Assembly (NCBI GenBank): GCA_047967505.1
Contig: CM106540.1
Strand: one strand, 5' to 3'
Origin: Dipteris shenzhenensis
Lineage: Eukaryota > Polypodiophyta > Polypodiopsida > Gleicheniales
Length of the DNA stretch: 64,000 nt
A program made the position numbers and the translations under genes. A model generated the notes under the pieces. The model worked only from the letters and a program-made list of their open reading frames with translations. It was not told the origin of the DNA and ran no database searches. Positions 33,355 to 43,994 of this stretch are shown one piece after another (position 1 is the stretch's first letter; each line of letters opens with the position of its first letter).

Positions 33355-34500
33355 CCATCATCCTCTTCCCTTTCAAGACCTCATTCTTGAGAAGGTAAGT
33401 GGTCATGAGATGTATACTTTCTGTGATGGTTACTCTGGGTTTTATCAAATCAGAATTGCTGAGGAGGATGTGCTTAAAACCACATTTGGGGGACATTTGA
33501 ATTCAAAGTAATGCCATTTGGCCTCACCAATGCTCCTGCAACCTTTCAAAGATTTATGCAAATGGTGTTTGCTCCTTATTTGGGGGTTTTCTTGGAGGTG
33601 TTTTTAGATGATTTCTGTATATTCTCAGCTCGTAAGGAGCATGTCATGAAGGTTAGGTTGGCCTTCCAAAGGGTCAATGATGCAAATGGCAGCCTCAACC
33701 CTAATAAATGCACCATTGGAACCACTCAAGGGAAGTTATTGGGACATATTGTCTCATCTAAGGGCGTCAAGCCTGACCCCGAGAAGGTAGAAGCTATCCT
33801 CAAGCTCTCCCCACCGACAACCAAATGTTAGGTACGCTCATTTGTCAATCTAGCAAGATACTATCACCGCTTCATTGATCAATATGCTGCTTTGATGCAA
33901 CCCATGACTATGCTATTAAGAGATGGAGTTGATTTCTCTTGGGATGAGGATTGTGATCATGGGTTTGTACAAATCAAGAGTGCTCTGGCTTCAGAACCCA
34001 TTCTATGCAATCCTGATTGGTCAAAGACTTTCTATATCAATCCTAGGTTTGGTGAGCACACTCTAGCAGGTATTCTTCTCCAGCAAGGGGAGGATCGGTT
34101 CATGTATCCCATTTGATTTGCTTCTTGACAATTGCTCGAAACTGAACGACACTACTCTGAGGCTGACAAGCATGCTTTGTCTTTGGTGTTCTGCATCGAG
34201 AAATTTAAGCATTATGTTGCTGGAAAGTCCTTCATTATAATCTGTAGCAATGGTCTTGCAAAGCAGGTTCTTCAATCACCAAATCCCATGGGCCGGTTGG
34301 CCAAATGGTTGGTAGTTTTACAAGAATATGATTTTTCTTTCAAAATTGTAAAAGGGGGTTGTTCCAACTTGAAGAATGCTTTGATTGATTTAGAGGAGTG
34401 CCTCGATGTAACCCTTGTAGTAGCCATAGAAGTTGGGGTTCCATGGTATGGTGGAATCTACAGGTTTCTGATCGCTTTCTCCTTTCCTCCAGAAAGTACT
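33355..34500 (+). pseudogene. Gypsy reverse transcriptase and RNase H (partial)
   Basis: The RT palm is recognisable in FKVMPFGLTNAPATFQRFM (33,500-33,555) and FLDDFCIFS (about 33,604), the counterpart of YLDDILIFS, followed by LNPNKCTI, GHIVSSKGV and FVNLARYYHRFI. RNase H begins at KTFYINPRFGE, where the usual catalytic Asp (YIDAS or YTDAS) is replaced by Asn, and continues with LLETERHYSEADKHALSLVF. A TAG at about 33,829 and a stop near 34,116 break the frame. The frame changes before the integrase at about 34,500. Confidence 0.85.
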
Positions 34501-34504
34501 AGCT

Positions 34505-35818
34505 ATGAGAGAAAGAAAATCCGTAGAGATAGTAGGCGTTACACTCTTTAATGGGGTGCTATACCGGCAAGGCCTGGATGGGGTACTAAGACGAGCCATT
34601 GATGCAAATGAAGTACCTAAGATATTGAAGCATTATCATGATGGATTTTGTGGAGGCCACTATGCCGGTGACTATACAATTAAGAAGATTTTATATGCTG
34701 GGTACTATTGGCCGACCTTGTTCAAGGATGTCACTATGTATTGCAAAACTTGTGAACCATGCCAATTCTTTGGCAGGAAGGATTTGCGTCCTGGGCAACG
34801 TCACCCTGTGATGTCCATCCATCCGTTTCAGAAGTGGGGAATAGATTTTGTTGGGCCCCTACCCATGACTTCCCGCAAAAAGAAGTATCTTTTGGTAGCC
34901 ACTCAGTATGTCACTAAGTGGGCTGAAGCTATTGCCCTCCCCGCTGCAAATGGTAAGGCAGTTTCAAATTTCATATTTGAACATATCTGCACAAGGTTTG
35001 GGACACCCATGGAAATAGTATCTGACCATGGGAGTCCATTCTTAAATGAAGCAGTGGAGTTGCTCATGGATCGCATGGGTATTGATCACCGCACTTCTAG
35101 CATCTATCATCCAGCGTCCATGGGACAAACGGAGCGGACCACTGGCCTCCTTTGTAAATCCATGGGAAAAATGGCCACAGGGAACAGGAGCCAGTGGGAT
35201 CAAAAGGTCACTGAAGCTGTGTGGGCTTACAACATCACTCATAAAACGTCTACAAGTCACACTCCTTTTGAGTTGGTGTACGGTACTGAGGCAGCTTTAC
35301 CACTAGAGATAGATATTCCGGCCTTGAGATTGGCACGAGAACAGAGGATGACAGAAGATGAACATGTAGAGGCCAGGTTGGTACAACTTGAGAACTTAGA
35401 TGAAACCCGATGCCTTGCACTACATCAAACAGAGATCCAAAAGAATCGACAAAAGGCCCGCTTGGATGCTAAAATTCGCAAGGGATGGGAAAGACACTTT
35501 GCTGAGAAGGATGTTGTGCTATGCTTTGATAACAGATTGGACCACCAAATGGATAAGAAGTTCCTGCCACTGTGGACTAGTCCATACAAAGTCATCAAGG
35601 AATGTAGCAATGGGTCTGTACAAGTTCAGGAGTTGCATGAGCCATATGGCAAGAAGGTGATCAACAAGCATTGTTGTCTCAAGCCCTTCTTTGTACGTGA
35701 TGGTCCCAGGCATGGAAATGTTGTGCATTCCCTGCCTGGGAGGGGGGAACTATTATGGATAAATTTGACCAAAGTAAAAGGCATAAATATGTGTGTGTGC
35801 TTGTATGTGTGGCAATAG
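34505..35818 (+). CDS. Gypsy integrase, open frame of 437 codons (fragment of pol)
   Basis: Uninterrupted frame with an HHCC zinc segment (HYHDGFCGGHY ... CKTCEPCQ, about residues 42-87) and an integrase core with acidic residues in WGIDFVGPL, SDHGSPF and QTERTTG. A C-terminal region follows (FADKDVVLCFD-like, then LPLWTSPYKVIKE, KVINKHCCLKPFF), where plant Gypsy elements lack a chromodomain as this one does. The frame ends inside the LTR at 35,818. The start given is only where the open frame begins; the real protein would be the end of a Gag-Pol polyprotein whose upstream part is broken. The integrase could fold but has no translation context. Confidence 0.8.
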   Translation: MRERKSVEIVGVTLFNGVLYRQGLDGVLRRAIDANEVPKILKHYHDGFCGGHYAGDYTIKKILYAGYYWPTLFKDVTMYCKTCEPCQFFGRKDLRPGQRHPVMSIHPFQKWGIDFVGPLPMTSRKKKYLLVATQYVTKWAEAIALPAANGKAVSNFIFEHICTRFGTPMEIVSDHGSPFLNEAVELLMDRMGIDHRTSSIYHPASMGQTERTTGLLCKSMGKMATGNRSQWDQKVTEAVWAYNITHKTSTSHTPFELVYGTEAALPLEIDIPALRLAREQRMTEDEHVEARLVQLENLDETRCLALHQTEIQKNRQKARLDAKIRKGWERHFAEKDVVLCFDNRLDHQMDKKFLPLWTSPYKVIKECSNGSVQVQELHEPYGKKVINKHCCLKPFFVRDGPRHGNVVHSLPGRGELLWINLTKVKGINMCVCLYVWQ

Positions 35819-36480
35819 TATAGTAAAATATGGTGTGCATAATGTAAGAGGACCCATAAGGTGTGTTGTACATAATCCATGGTAGTAATAATATAAAATG
35901 ATAAGGTGGCATGGGTCCTCCATGCACCACTCCTCCACCTAGGCAGTCCCACACCTGCATTTAGTGAGATATGCCCCAAGGACCATGGGAGAAGTAATAT
36001 AAAATAGGTGGAGATAGATATTATATTGGATTATTCTCTCCATGTAGGATAGGCCCATGTGGGGGGGGGTGTAGAAAGTCCAAGAATGCAAGTTAAATAA
36101 TGGGAAAGTAGGATGAGGTGGCAAGATTCCTTGTGCCAACCCTCCACTTGCCCTCCTAGATGTTTGAACGTATTATAAAATTGGGAAGAGACCAAGGGAG
36201 TGTCTTAGACTTGGGATATGGGGGTTGATGTATGTGGAAAAATGAGGCAAAGGGTTGTCGCACACAATTGAGAGTGCGTAACCGCCTAGCCCACATGGGA
36301 CACTCTTCCACACACACCATGCATGTGGGAGGATGCATTTATTGGGAGAGACCCCCTCTCTTGGCTATAAAAGGAGGGGGCTATTCTTTGATGGAACATG
36401 CTCATGCTTGTAAAACCACCTAGCTAGTACTTTGATTTCCCTCCCCATCTTTCCAATAAAGCATAACTCTCTTCCCTTGA
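35756..36480 (+). repeat. Gypsy 3' LTR (right end approximate)
   Basis: Follows the purine tract gggaggggggaac. Starts at tggataaatttgacc by comparison with 28,229. Carries a TATA box and a downstream AATAAA. The CA end could not be fixed; similarity to the left fragment ends at 36,030 only because that copy is cut. Confidence 0.6.
36366..36372 (+). promoter_or_regulatory. Gypsy LTR TATA box
   Basis: tataaaa within ggctataaaaggaggggg, about 600 bp into the LTR and 89 bp upstream of an AATAAA (36,455-36,460), as expected for U3/R of a plant Gypsy LTR. Confidence 0.6.
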
Positions 36481-36702
36481 TGTCTCCATCTCTACATTCC
36501 ATCTCCCATCATGTACATGCTCCTCTTCCCCCTCTTCCTTCCCCCTTGTGCCATAGTCCCCCTCTTCATTCCCACCCCTCTTTATCTTTTTTCCCCACCT
36601 ATGTTAACGCTTCTTCCCTCATGTTCCCTTTTCCTCCATGGCCCTCAAGCATTGCCATGCCTAGCATCTAGCCTCATGTATTGAATTCTTTTCTAGTTAA
36701 TA

Positions 36703-36747
<45 letters not shown>
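36703..36747. repeat. (GT)n(GA)n compound microsatellite
   Basis: About 20 bp of GT followed by about 25 bp of GA, next to a PPR fragment, as in the other PPR-containing repeats here. Confidence 0.9.
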
Positions 36748-36930
36748 TGCATTCAGAGAGACAACATTCTGAGAAGGCAACTCCTCGAGCATGCACTTGG
36801 CATACATGTCCAAAAGGGCATATGCTAGCATGATAATATGTTTTAGAAAGCTCTCTCTCGCAACTACCACAGGCTTTAAAGATGTAAGCATAGGTCATTG
36901 CATTTGGATGATGCCCTTATGCTGAATGAT
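36748..36930 (-). pseudogene. PPR fragment
   Basis: Minus strand reads HPNAMTYAYIFKACGS and, in another frame, LLDMYAKCMLEELPSQNVVS, about two PPR motifs with an internal deletion (YAKC runs directly into MLEELPS). The coding remnant stops at the microsatellite. Confidence 0.6.
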
Positions 36931-37199
36931 TTCAAAAAACAATCTGGTGCTTGCTCACCTTGACCCTGTCAATGCCCATTTTTGCACCATCTTGCACTGC
37001 CAACAGCAGCTTCTTCATGACCAGCCCTACTAGCAAGGTCTCTTCCTGTGGTGCTATACCCAATGCAAGGACGCTCTCGCTTTAGCACATCTTTGCTTAG
37101 TAGTGGCAGAAGCAGCAACAGCTCCTTGAGCCAGACTCCCCTGCTCTGTGAGTCTGCCCAAAACCAAGTTGATATATAGAAGCAAATCGGACCTCAGTT

Positions 37200-37760
37200 T
37201 GAGGGATTGGGGAATCCATGACACCTTCCATTTGGAGGATTTTCTTGCAACTTCTGATGATGAAGCTCCACAAATTGATGACTGGTTCAATTTCTAGCAT
37301 GCTCCTACTACTTTCGTTGCTACTGCAGCTCACAATGACACTCCACAAATTGATTATTGGACCAATTTGGAGGATGCTTCTACTACTTTTCTTTCTTCTA
37401 AAGCTCCAAAAATCCATGAGCTCACCGATCTGGAGGGTAATGAATCTCCAAAAATCCATCCGTTTAGAGGAAACGCTCCCTTGCTAGATGCTCAAAGCTC
37501 AAGTCTGAGCAAGAAACTATTCTCAAGAAGAAAGAGGAATCTATTATGAAGAAGGAAGAGGAGGAGCAGGAAGAAGAAAAGGTGCAATGCAAACACAAAG
37601 AGATAGAGAGTGAAATGGTAGATAGAGAAAGTAGGGAGAGACTCCTTTATTGTTTCCCACTGGCAGTCGGGCTTGTTGGGCAAGGCATTGAGAGGAGAGC
37701 TACCACATGGCATTGTTCTTCATCTTCCTCTCCACTCTTGCTTACTCTCCCCTAGTAGCA
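37200..37760 (+). other. Degenerate peptide-repeat region, function unknown
   Basis: Three imperfect repeats of about 100 bp encode variants of 'APQIDDWFNF / TPQIDYWTNLEDASTTF / APKIHELTDLEG', followed by a Lys/Glu-rich stretch at 37,546-37,620 and a segment LLYCFPLAVGLVGQGIER. Frames shift between parts. I do not recognise a family. It may be a captured gene fragment, since it is less repetitive than its surroundings. Confidence 0.3.
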
Positions 37761-37830
37761 CATGGCACATCCGTGAGCTCCCCCTCCACTCTAGCTCCTC
37801 TTGCCACATGTTAATTCTTCCTTAAGAAAT

Positions 37831-38074
37831 AGAATGGAAGGTTTGGATCACCCGAACCTTGTCACCCTAGAGATTAATTGCCAAAAAGCATGGATTTTGT
37901 TCACAGACCGTATGAGGATTGAAATGCCAGCTCCACATGAAGGGTCAGCTTTCAAAACCTTCTCGAGTGACGTTGGGATCAAGCAAGGCTACCCCTTGGT
38001 TGGGACTTTAGGAGTCACCTCACCAATGATGAGCTCAGTAAAAGAGGGTGGTGACAAAGTCCAATTGAGCTAAT
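37831..38074 (+). pseudogene. Non-LTR (LINE) reverse-transcriptase fragment
   Basis: The frame contains FSSDVGIKQGYPLVGTL, matching the conserved LINE motif 'G(V/I)(R/K)QGCPLSPTLF', preceded by EMPAPHEG. It is followed by SSVKEGGDKVQLS, as found before the YADD box in plant LINEs. The fragment ends before YADD and is about 80 codons long. Confidence 0.55.
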
Positions 38075-38883
38075 TTGAGTACATATGTAGGCTACCATGT
38101 TGGCATCACCCTAGGGCTGTTTCAAAAGGCCCTAAAAGAGTGCAAAACGGCAGACATTGACTGTTGCATATGCTGTAGCAAGTTTGTGGCTACTCAGGGA
38201 CTATTCCTAGGAAAAGGTTGGCTGATGGGATAGAAAGAAGATGGTGTTGGAAGTCTAATGGTTCAGGTCAGGTCCAACTCTAGGCAATTAGCAGAAATAG
38301 GAATAGGTCGACAGGTATAGTTTGGGTGCAAATACCATTGGTTAGACTTATGTCAATGGGCGTGGGGAAGTGGCAAATACCATTGGTTAGACTTATGTCA
38401 ATGGGCGTGCAAATAGGTGTGTGATGGAGGAATCAAGGTCCTAGGATGCCCAAATGCTCAAGTTCTTGCTAGGGCCCTTACTCAACCAAATAGAACGTGA
38501 TTGTAGCCCACGTGAACCATTCGATCAAGAATTGATGCGAGCCTACTACTAAACCTTGAAGTATCAGAGGAAATTTCACTTCAGCTTGAGCTTTTGAGAA
38601 TGGTAACCTACCCACTCTCCTCTTCATCCTACACACTCCCTTCTCCTTCACACTCTTTGTCTTTCTAAGACACTCCTTCTCTCCCTCCCCCCTTCTGGTT
38701 GCCTAAACTTGTGTTGTTCAACACATCCCAATATTGCTACACTCTTTGTGCTTCAAAAAGTAGCAAGACATGTAAGTTGGAAACATCTTGGTTTTAAAAG
38801 TGTTACATTCTAAAAACTTGGGTTAGCAAAACTCTATTTTTATTTAAACTTGCTTAAATAAGAGCATGAAATTAAAAGTGCAA
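38075..38883. other. No recognisable gene; 45-bp tandem duplication
   Basis: The phrase caaataccattggttagac occurs at 38,329 and 38,374 with 45-bp spacing. From about 38,600 there is a pyrimidine-rich stretch. Nothing else is recognised. Confidence 0.5.
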
Positions 38884-40010
38884 GATCTTACTCTGCATCT
38901 AGTGGAGTACTAAAGTTTGATGAGGTTGTGCGTAGCTCATTGGCCAAGGAGATTAAATGGAAGTCTATGGATGGCAACAAGCAAGATGTAGCCTTAAATG
39001 TGCAAAGTGGGAGATCACAATTCAGGGGAAGTCCCAAGGAAGAGGGAAGTCTCGTAGCAAATCCAAGGCACGGAACATTGAGTGTTACCATTGTGGCAAG
39101 AAGGGCCACATGAAAAAGGATTGCTACTACAAGCTAAAAAGAGAGCAAAAGGATAAGAAAAAGAATGCAAATTGGGGTGCCAATAAGAAGGAAAAGAGTC
39201 CAAGGGAGGACAAAGGAAAAGTGAAGATCGAGGAGATCAATGCAATCATTCATTGATAATAGTGACAATGACATTCTCTTCATGTCTAGTCTACCTGTAG
39301 AGTTGCTTGCCACTTAAGATGATGCATATTCCCAGGATTGGATTTTGGATTCTGGTGCTTCATTCCATGTTGCTCCCCATAGGGAATGGTTCTCCACTTA
39401 TGACAGTGGAAAGATAGGTTGTGTGCATCTTGGAAATAACTATGCATGCGACATAGTGGGAGCAGATGACATAAAGTTTTCTTTTGCAAATGGGTTTGCT
39501 TTTGTTTTGAAAAATGTGAGACATGTGCCTAAGCTGACCAAGAATCTCATTTCAGTGGGTCAGATGATGTTGGTTTTCATACCACCTTTGGCTTTCAAGG
39601 TTGGAAAATTCAGAAGGACTCTATGGTTTTGGCAACTTGGTGCCAAGTGTGGGACATTGTATCCCTTACATGTATGAGGTGTGTCTGATCATGTTGTTGC
39701 AATAACTGAGCAGCCAAGTACTTCTTTGTGGCATTGGCAATTGGGGAACATGAGCCATAATGGAATGAAACTCTTATGCCGTTTGGGTTATGTACCACAT
39801 TTGAGTTTTTTTTATTTTGAATGTTGTGAGACTAAATCTACCCATAAAAGAAGGGGAAAGAAATAGCTTGAAAAGCTTGATTTGGTGCATTTAGATGTAT
39901 GTGGTCCCATGCCTACGTGGTTATTAGGCAGGGCTGAATACTATGTGACACTCATCGATGATGCAACTAGAAAAGTGTGGCATCCACGACACTTTGAGGA
40001 ATATACTCCT
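38884..40010 (+). pseudogene. Copia-D gag-protease-integrase start
   Basis: CCHC knuckle CYHCGKKGHMKKDC (about 39,083) followed by a Lys-rich tail, protease WILDSGASFHVAPHREW (39,339-39,390), VRHVPKLTKNLISVGQM, pre-integrase LWHWQLGNMSHNGMKLL (about 39,727), and the integrase opening LVHLDVCGPMP ... YYVTLIDDATRKVW ending near 39,980. Frames shift at about 39,570 and 39,866. The pieces are in the correct Copia order. Confidence 0.8.
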
Positions 40011-40169
40011 AATCAAGCCGAGAAGCTTGTATATATTTATTACAATCATAAAATGCTAGCTACCTTAGGAATCAAGAGATATGGGATGAGGAGCAAGCTC
40101 CAAGATGGACATATAATTTCATTCCTAATTACACCCCTTATGAAGAGGTTACTCTCATGACTTAAAGTA

Positions 40170-40727
40170 TCATTGCAATCCAAAAGATGATCTTATTTGC
40201 TTCTGAAACCCAAAGATGATAGCCCATCTCTCCACTATCACCATAACCTAGAAAGATGCATTTCCTATACTTAGGATCTAGCTTCTTCCAAAGCTCTTTT
40301 GGCACATGTGAAAATGAGAGTAAGATGGCTTCTTGCCACTCCATGCCTCTTCAGGAATACCACCATCCAAACTCTTACTAGGTGATCTATTGATCACATG
40401 CACTGCAGTCTCCATTGCCTCAGCCCAAAAACCACCAGAAAGACTTGCATTGGAAAGCAAACATTGCAACCTTTTTTGAATGGTACGGTTCATCTGTTCT
40501 GTAATTAGATTTTCCTCTAGAGTACGAGGGGACGTGAGCTCCCTCTTTATCCCACATGTATCACAGAAATGCTGAAAGTCATGAGAGAGATACTCTCCAC
40601 CATTGTCAGTCTGTAGGCATTTAAGCATTCGACTTAACTGATTTTCAACCAAAGCCAACCATTTTTGAAATACCTGGAACACATCGCTAATATTTGTGAA
40701 CAAAAATGATATCCATGAATGACACAT
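40170..40727 (-). pseudogene. Copia-D integrase core, inverted piece
   Basis: Minus strand reads DVFQVFQKWLALVE, LQTDNGGEYLSHDFQHFC (second catalytic Asp), ITEQMNRTIQKRLQCLLSNA (catalytic Glu), GGFWAEAMETAVHVINRSP and, after a frame change near 40,300, HVPKELWKKLDPKYRKCIFLGYG. This continues exactly where the plus-strand piece stops (TRKVW then V/I-YFLK...DVFQVF in Copia integrases), so one ancestral gene was split by an inversion. Confidence 0.8.
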
Positions 40728-40735
40728 TAATGCAA

Positions 40736-41699
40736 GTATGAAAAATTTATTGAAATCCCAAAGAACATCGCATGAAGCACATCAAAGATTTTGTATATGA
40801 ATATCATATTCAAGTCCAAATTCCCAATTGTAATCATGCAATATCTAGTCTATTCCCTTCAATAATTTCGTGATATAAATCATGATGAGGGAGTGCCTAA
40901 TTCCACATAATAAGTCTCCCACTTACTATCTAAGGGGCAATGGTCAAGCAAAGGCCATGAAAAAATTTCTTAAGAACATCCTTCAAAACATCACGAACAA
41001 AAATTGCTATGACTAGGATCACAAGCTACATCATTGAAGGTCAACATGAAGCATACACTTTTCATACTAGCAATTATTCAGGTGGTAGAAGTGCTAGTGG
41101 AGTTTATTGTATCAAGCCTAAGGGTAGCAATGCATCATATAAATAAATGAAGCCTTGAAGAACAAGTTGCATGAATTAACAAAAAGACTGATGAATTGAA
41201 GCTAAGGGTAGCCTAGTTGTAGTGTACTCCAAAGGAAGAGGAAGGCATGGCATGATCGACACGTCCAATTTAGAGAAAACTTGTAGAAGGCATTGCTCTA
41301 TAGATAGAAAATATTCATTGACTATGGGGTCGCCATATAACATCAAACACTATCATGATAATAGGATAGTGATTCTCGAAGATCAAGAGGGAAACAAATT
41401 GCCAAAACCAACAAATTCCATGAAGATAAAAAAAAACTTAGGTTAAGGCATATTTTTTAGTACCTAGGAAGTAAAAGATCAATAAGGAGGGCATCCAATG
41501 TAGCAACACAGTCATATTGATAATTAGGGCACCATATTGTACCATTGTGGGAGGTAATAAAGGTGGAAATATCACCCTTAAAATTGGAATCATGAATGAT
41601 AAATATAAGGATTCAAAGATTAAAGACCAAAAATTAAACTAAATGCTAAGCACTCCCCATCATGTTGAAAAAGAAATGAAGAATCATTACACCTATGGT
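40736..41699. other. No recognisable gene
   Basis: AT-rich unique-looking sequence without family motifs. A phrase gtagcctagttgtagtgtact near 41,208 resembles the SINE-like A-box phrase in the insert at 33,032. Confidence 0.5.
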
Positions 41700-42330
41700 C
41701 AAAGGACACGGGCCTAGCAAGCTAAGCCCTCAATTAATCCTAGCCAACAGCTTGATAGTAGTGGGGTGGTTGGCCTTGCAAATATGCTCCACCTTGGATG
41801 GATCAAGGGTGCACTTGTCTTTAGAAACAATGTGATCAAGTAGCATTCTGGTACTACGGATAACAAAAGTGCACTTAGCCGAATTGAGCGACAATTGATC
41901 CATGCAGCATTCAATTAGGCATAGATCAAGGCAATGGAGGTGCTCTTTTGATCATCAAAAACATTGAAGTTGTCCAATAAAATGCACATGGACATCAAGT
42001 ACTCGTCAAAGATCTCCTACACAAGTCACTGGAAGGCCGTCGGTGCATTCTTGAGGTCAAACATCATAAAATTAGATGCAAAGACCCCGCATTTGGTGAT
42101 AAATGCTATTTTCTCTTGATCTTCCTTGGCCATGCAAACCTGGTTGTAGCCAATGATCCCATCAAGGAAAGAGTACATCTCATGGCTAGTTACAACATCC
42201 AGCATCATGGAATCTAGGAAGGGTATAGGAAAGGGGTATGCCACTCTTATGGTGTTGAGCATTTGGCAATCCACAAAGACCCGTAACTTGTTGTTCTTGG
42301 GTACCACGACTATTAGGGAGATCCAAGTCG
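41700..42330 (-). pseudogene. Ty3/Gypsy reverse-transcriptase fragment
   Basis: Minus strand reads VVPKNNKLRVFVDCQMLN, AYPFPIPFLDSMM, HEMYSFLDGIIGYNQVCMA, EKIAFITKCGVF and FDLKNAPTAFQ (42,307-42,026). After stops it continues LNSAKCTFVIRSTRMLLDHIV (about 41,880). This covers the RT fingers and the first part of the palm. The DD box region is degenerate. It is more diverged than the Gypsy at 33 kb and of a different lineage. Confidence 0.8.
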
Positions 42331-43994
42331 ACTAGTCAATTGGATAGATGTAACCCACTAGCAATATTTTGTCAATCTCTTATTTTGATCTTCTGAGCAA
42401 AATTTAAAATTTCATTTAGTGCCAAATTGGCTTTGCATCATCCTTCATAATGGTTTGATGCTAGTAGAATTAAGGATCAAAACCCTTCATATTGGTATAA
42501 CACTAGGTGAGTACCTCAATGAAGGAGCCGAGTAGGTTTTGAATGTTTGATCGGAATTCTGGAGTGAGCTGAGAATTGACCTGGACTATCCCATAGGTCA
42601 AAGTCTGTGCCAAGGTTGAGGTTGGATAGGTCATCTTCTTTGACTTGTTAACACTACTGAATCTCATGTTCAAAGGCTTAGTACACCAAAGTGGGCTCTT
42701 CTTCTACACCAATGATTTGTAATGTATTCTCCTACAGGAAGTGGTACCTATTGAGGATTGCCACTATATCTACTTCAAAGAGGCTTATGAGGTTGACATT
42801 ATTGTTGAGGAATTTGACCTCTTTGTCATCATCAAGTGTGTCAATCATATTGACTCTTTCTGCAACTTATGGCCGGTGGTGTGTGTGAACTGGAACCCTG
42901 AGCCTATCGAGCAGCACACCCTGAAATTGCTTGGCTCATTAGGGTTGGTGTTATCACTGCAATATTTTCATCATACATTGGTCCTTTTGAGGCATCCGGT
43001 TGTAGATAGCTAGCTAGGTCACAGATACTCTTAGACTGGCACTCATCAAACTTGCATTGCAAACCATGAAAATTGGTCCTACGTTGGTGACGCTGTTGGG
43101 TATATTGGCTTTATGGCAAAGTGTAATGCCATTGAGGGGCTTTACACTTGTATTTTGTACGCATTCAATTTCAAAGCATCCTTCTAAAGGATCAATGTCG
43201 ACCTCTAGAAGATCACAACGCTTCTGACAAAGAAGTTCTCTTCCGGAAAATCATGACTTCTTCATATAGTTTTTTTTTGGAATTGGTCCTCTTATAGATA
43301 TTGAAACAACATTGTTCAGAAAATACATGTTTGATACCAAAACATACGAAATATTGATAAAGGATTAACAAGGAGAGGTTATGTGAAGTAGGTGGAGCAA
43401 GAGTGATCAAGGTCTATAGGATGCAATAATCCAACATACCTTTTTGAAAATGCCCTTGCACCAACTCACATAAGAAAAACGCAACTAGTGGTGTGGGCTC
43501 GAGAAATAAATAGGTGACTAACTTACATTTGCTGCAATCATTGATAAACTATGTATAAGAATAACAATATTCCACTATACATGAGAGAACGTAGCAGATC
43601 TTGTGTTGAATGTTGGCCCTAGTTGGGTCATACTAGGTGTAGTAATAGTGGCATCTTTCATTTAGGGGGTTTTGTGAAAGAAACATATGATGAAAGGTTA
43701 CAATGCTTTTTGTCAAACCACGGGGCTTTTGAAAGGGAACCATTTGTTTTGCTCCAAAGTGCTGCAAGCAATCGATTGTTGTTTTTAATTCTACATAGAT
43801 GAGTTGAAAGGAGAATCTTTGTCAAAAGTTTTCAAGGCCTTGTGTTCTTTGAGGCTTTGTCTTTAGTGCACTATTCATGAGATAAGCTTTATAGTCAAAA
43901 AGTGTAGACTATAAGATTGAATCCAAAGTTCAAACTCCTCAAAAACATGATATAATTTACAATTCCCACTTTTGTGTCGCCGATGTAGCATCTA
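42331..43994. other. No clear gene
   Basis: A few minus-strand phrases next to the RT fragment (about 42,330-42,700) could be upstream Gypsy pol, but they are too decayed to assign. A 90-codon plus-strand frame at 42,741-43,013 has no recognisable domain. Beyond 43,020 nothing is seen. Confidence 0.4.

Larger units (their letters stand above)
33348..36480 (+). mobile_element. Ty3/Gypsy element, 3' half
   Basis: Contains reverse transcriptase, RNase H, integrase and the 3' LTR. The 5' half (gag, protease, early RT) is gone, replaced by Copia-C, while part of the probable 5' LTR survives at 28,229-28,555. Order RT-RNase H-integrase defines Ty3/Gypsy. The right limit is approximate because I cannot fix the LTR end. 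Confidence 0.8.
38884..40735 (+). mobile_element. Copia-D: partial Ty1/Copia element with inverted integrase segment
   Basis: Gag knuckle, protease, pre-integrase and the first integrase residues lie on the plus strand (38,957-40,000); the rest of the integrase core lies on the minus strand (40,727-40,170). No LTR, RT or RNase H is recognised nearby. Confidence 0.75.

Noticed and set aside
36748-36930. Functional PPR gene
   Set aside because: Only about two motifs remain, in two frames, with an internal deletion.
37054-37459. Minus-strand frames opposite the peptide-repeat region
   Set aside because: Opposite the plus-strand repeats; no recognised motif and no codon signature to prefer them.
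41040-41150. Copia RNase H scrap (NYSGGRSASG-like reading)
   Set aside because: Too short and lacks the DADWAG and STEAEY marks.
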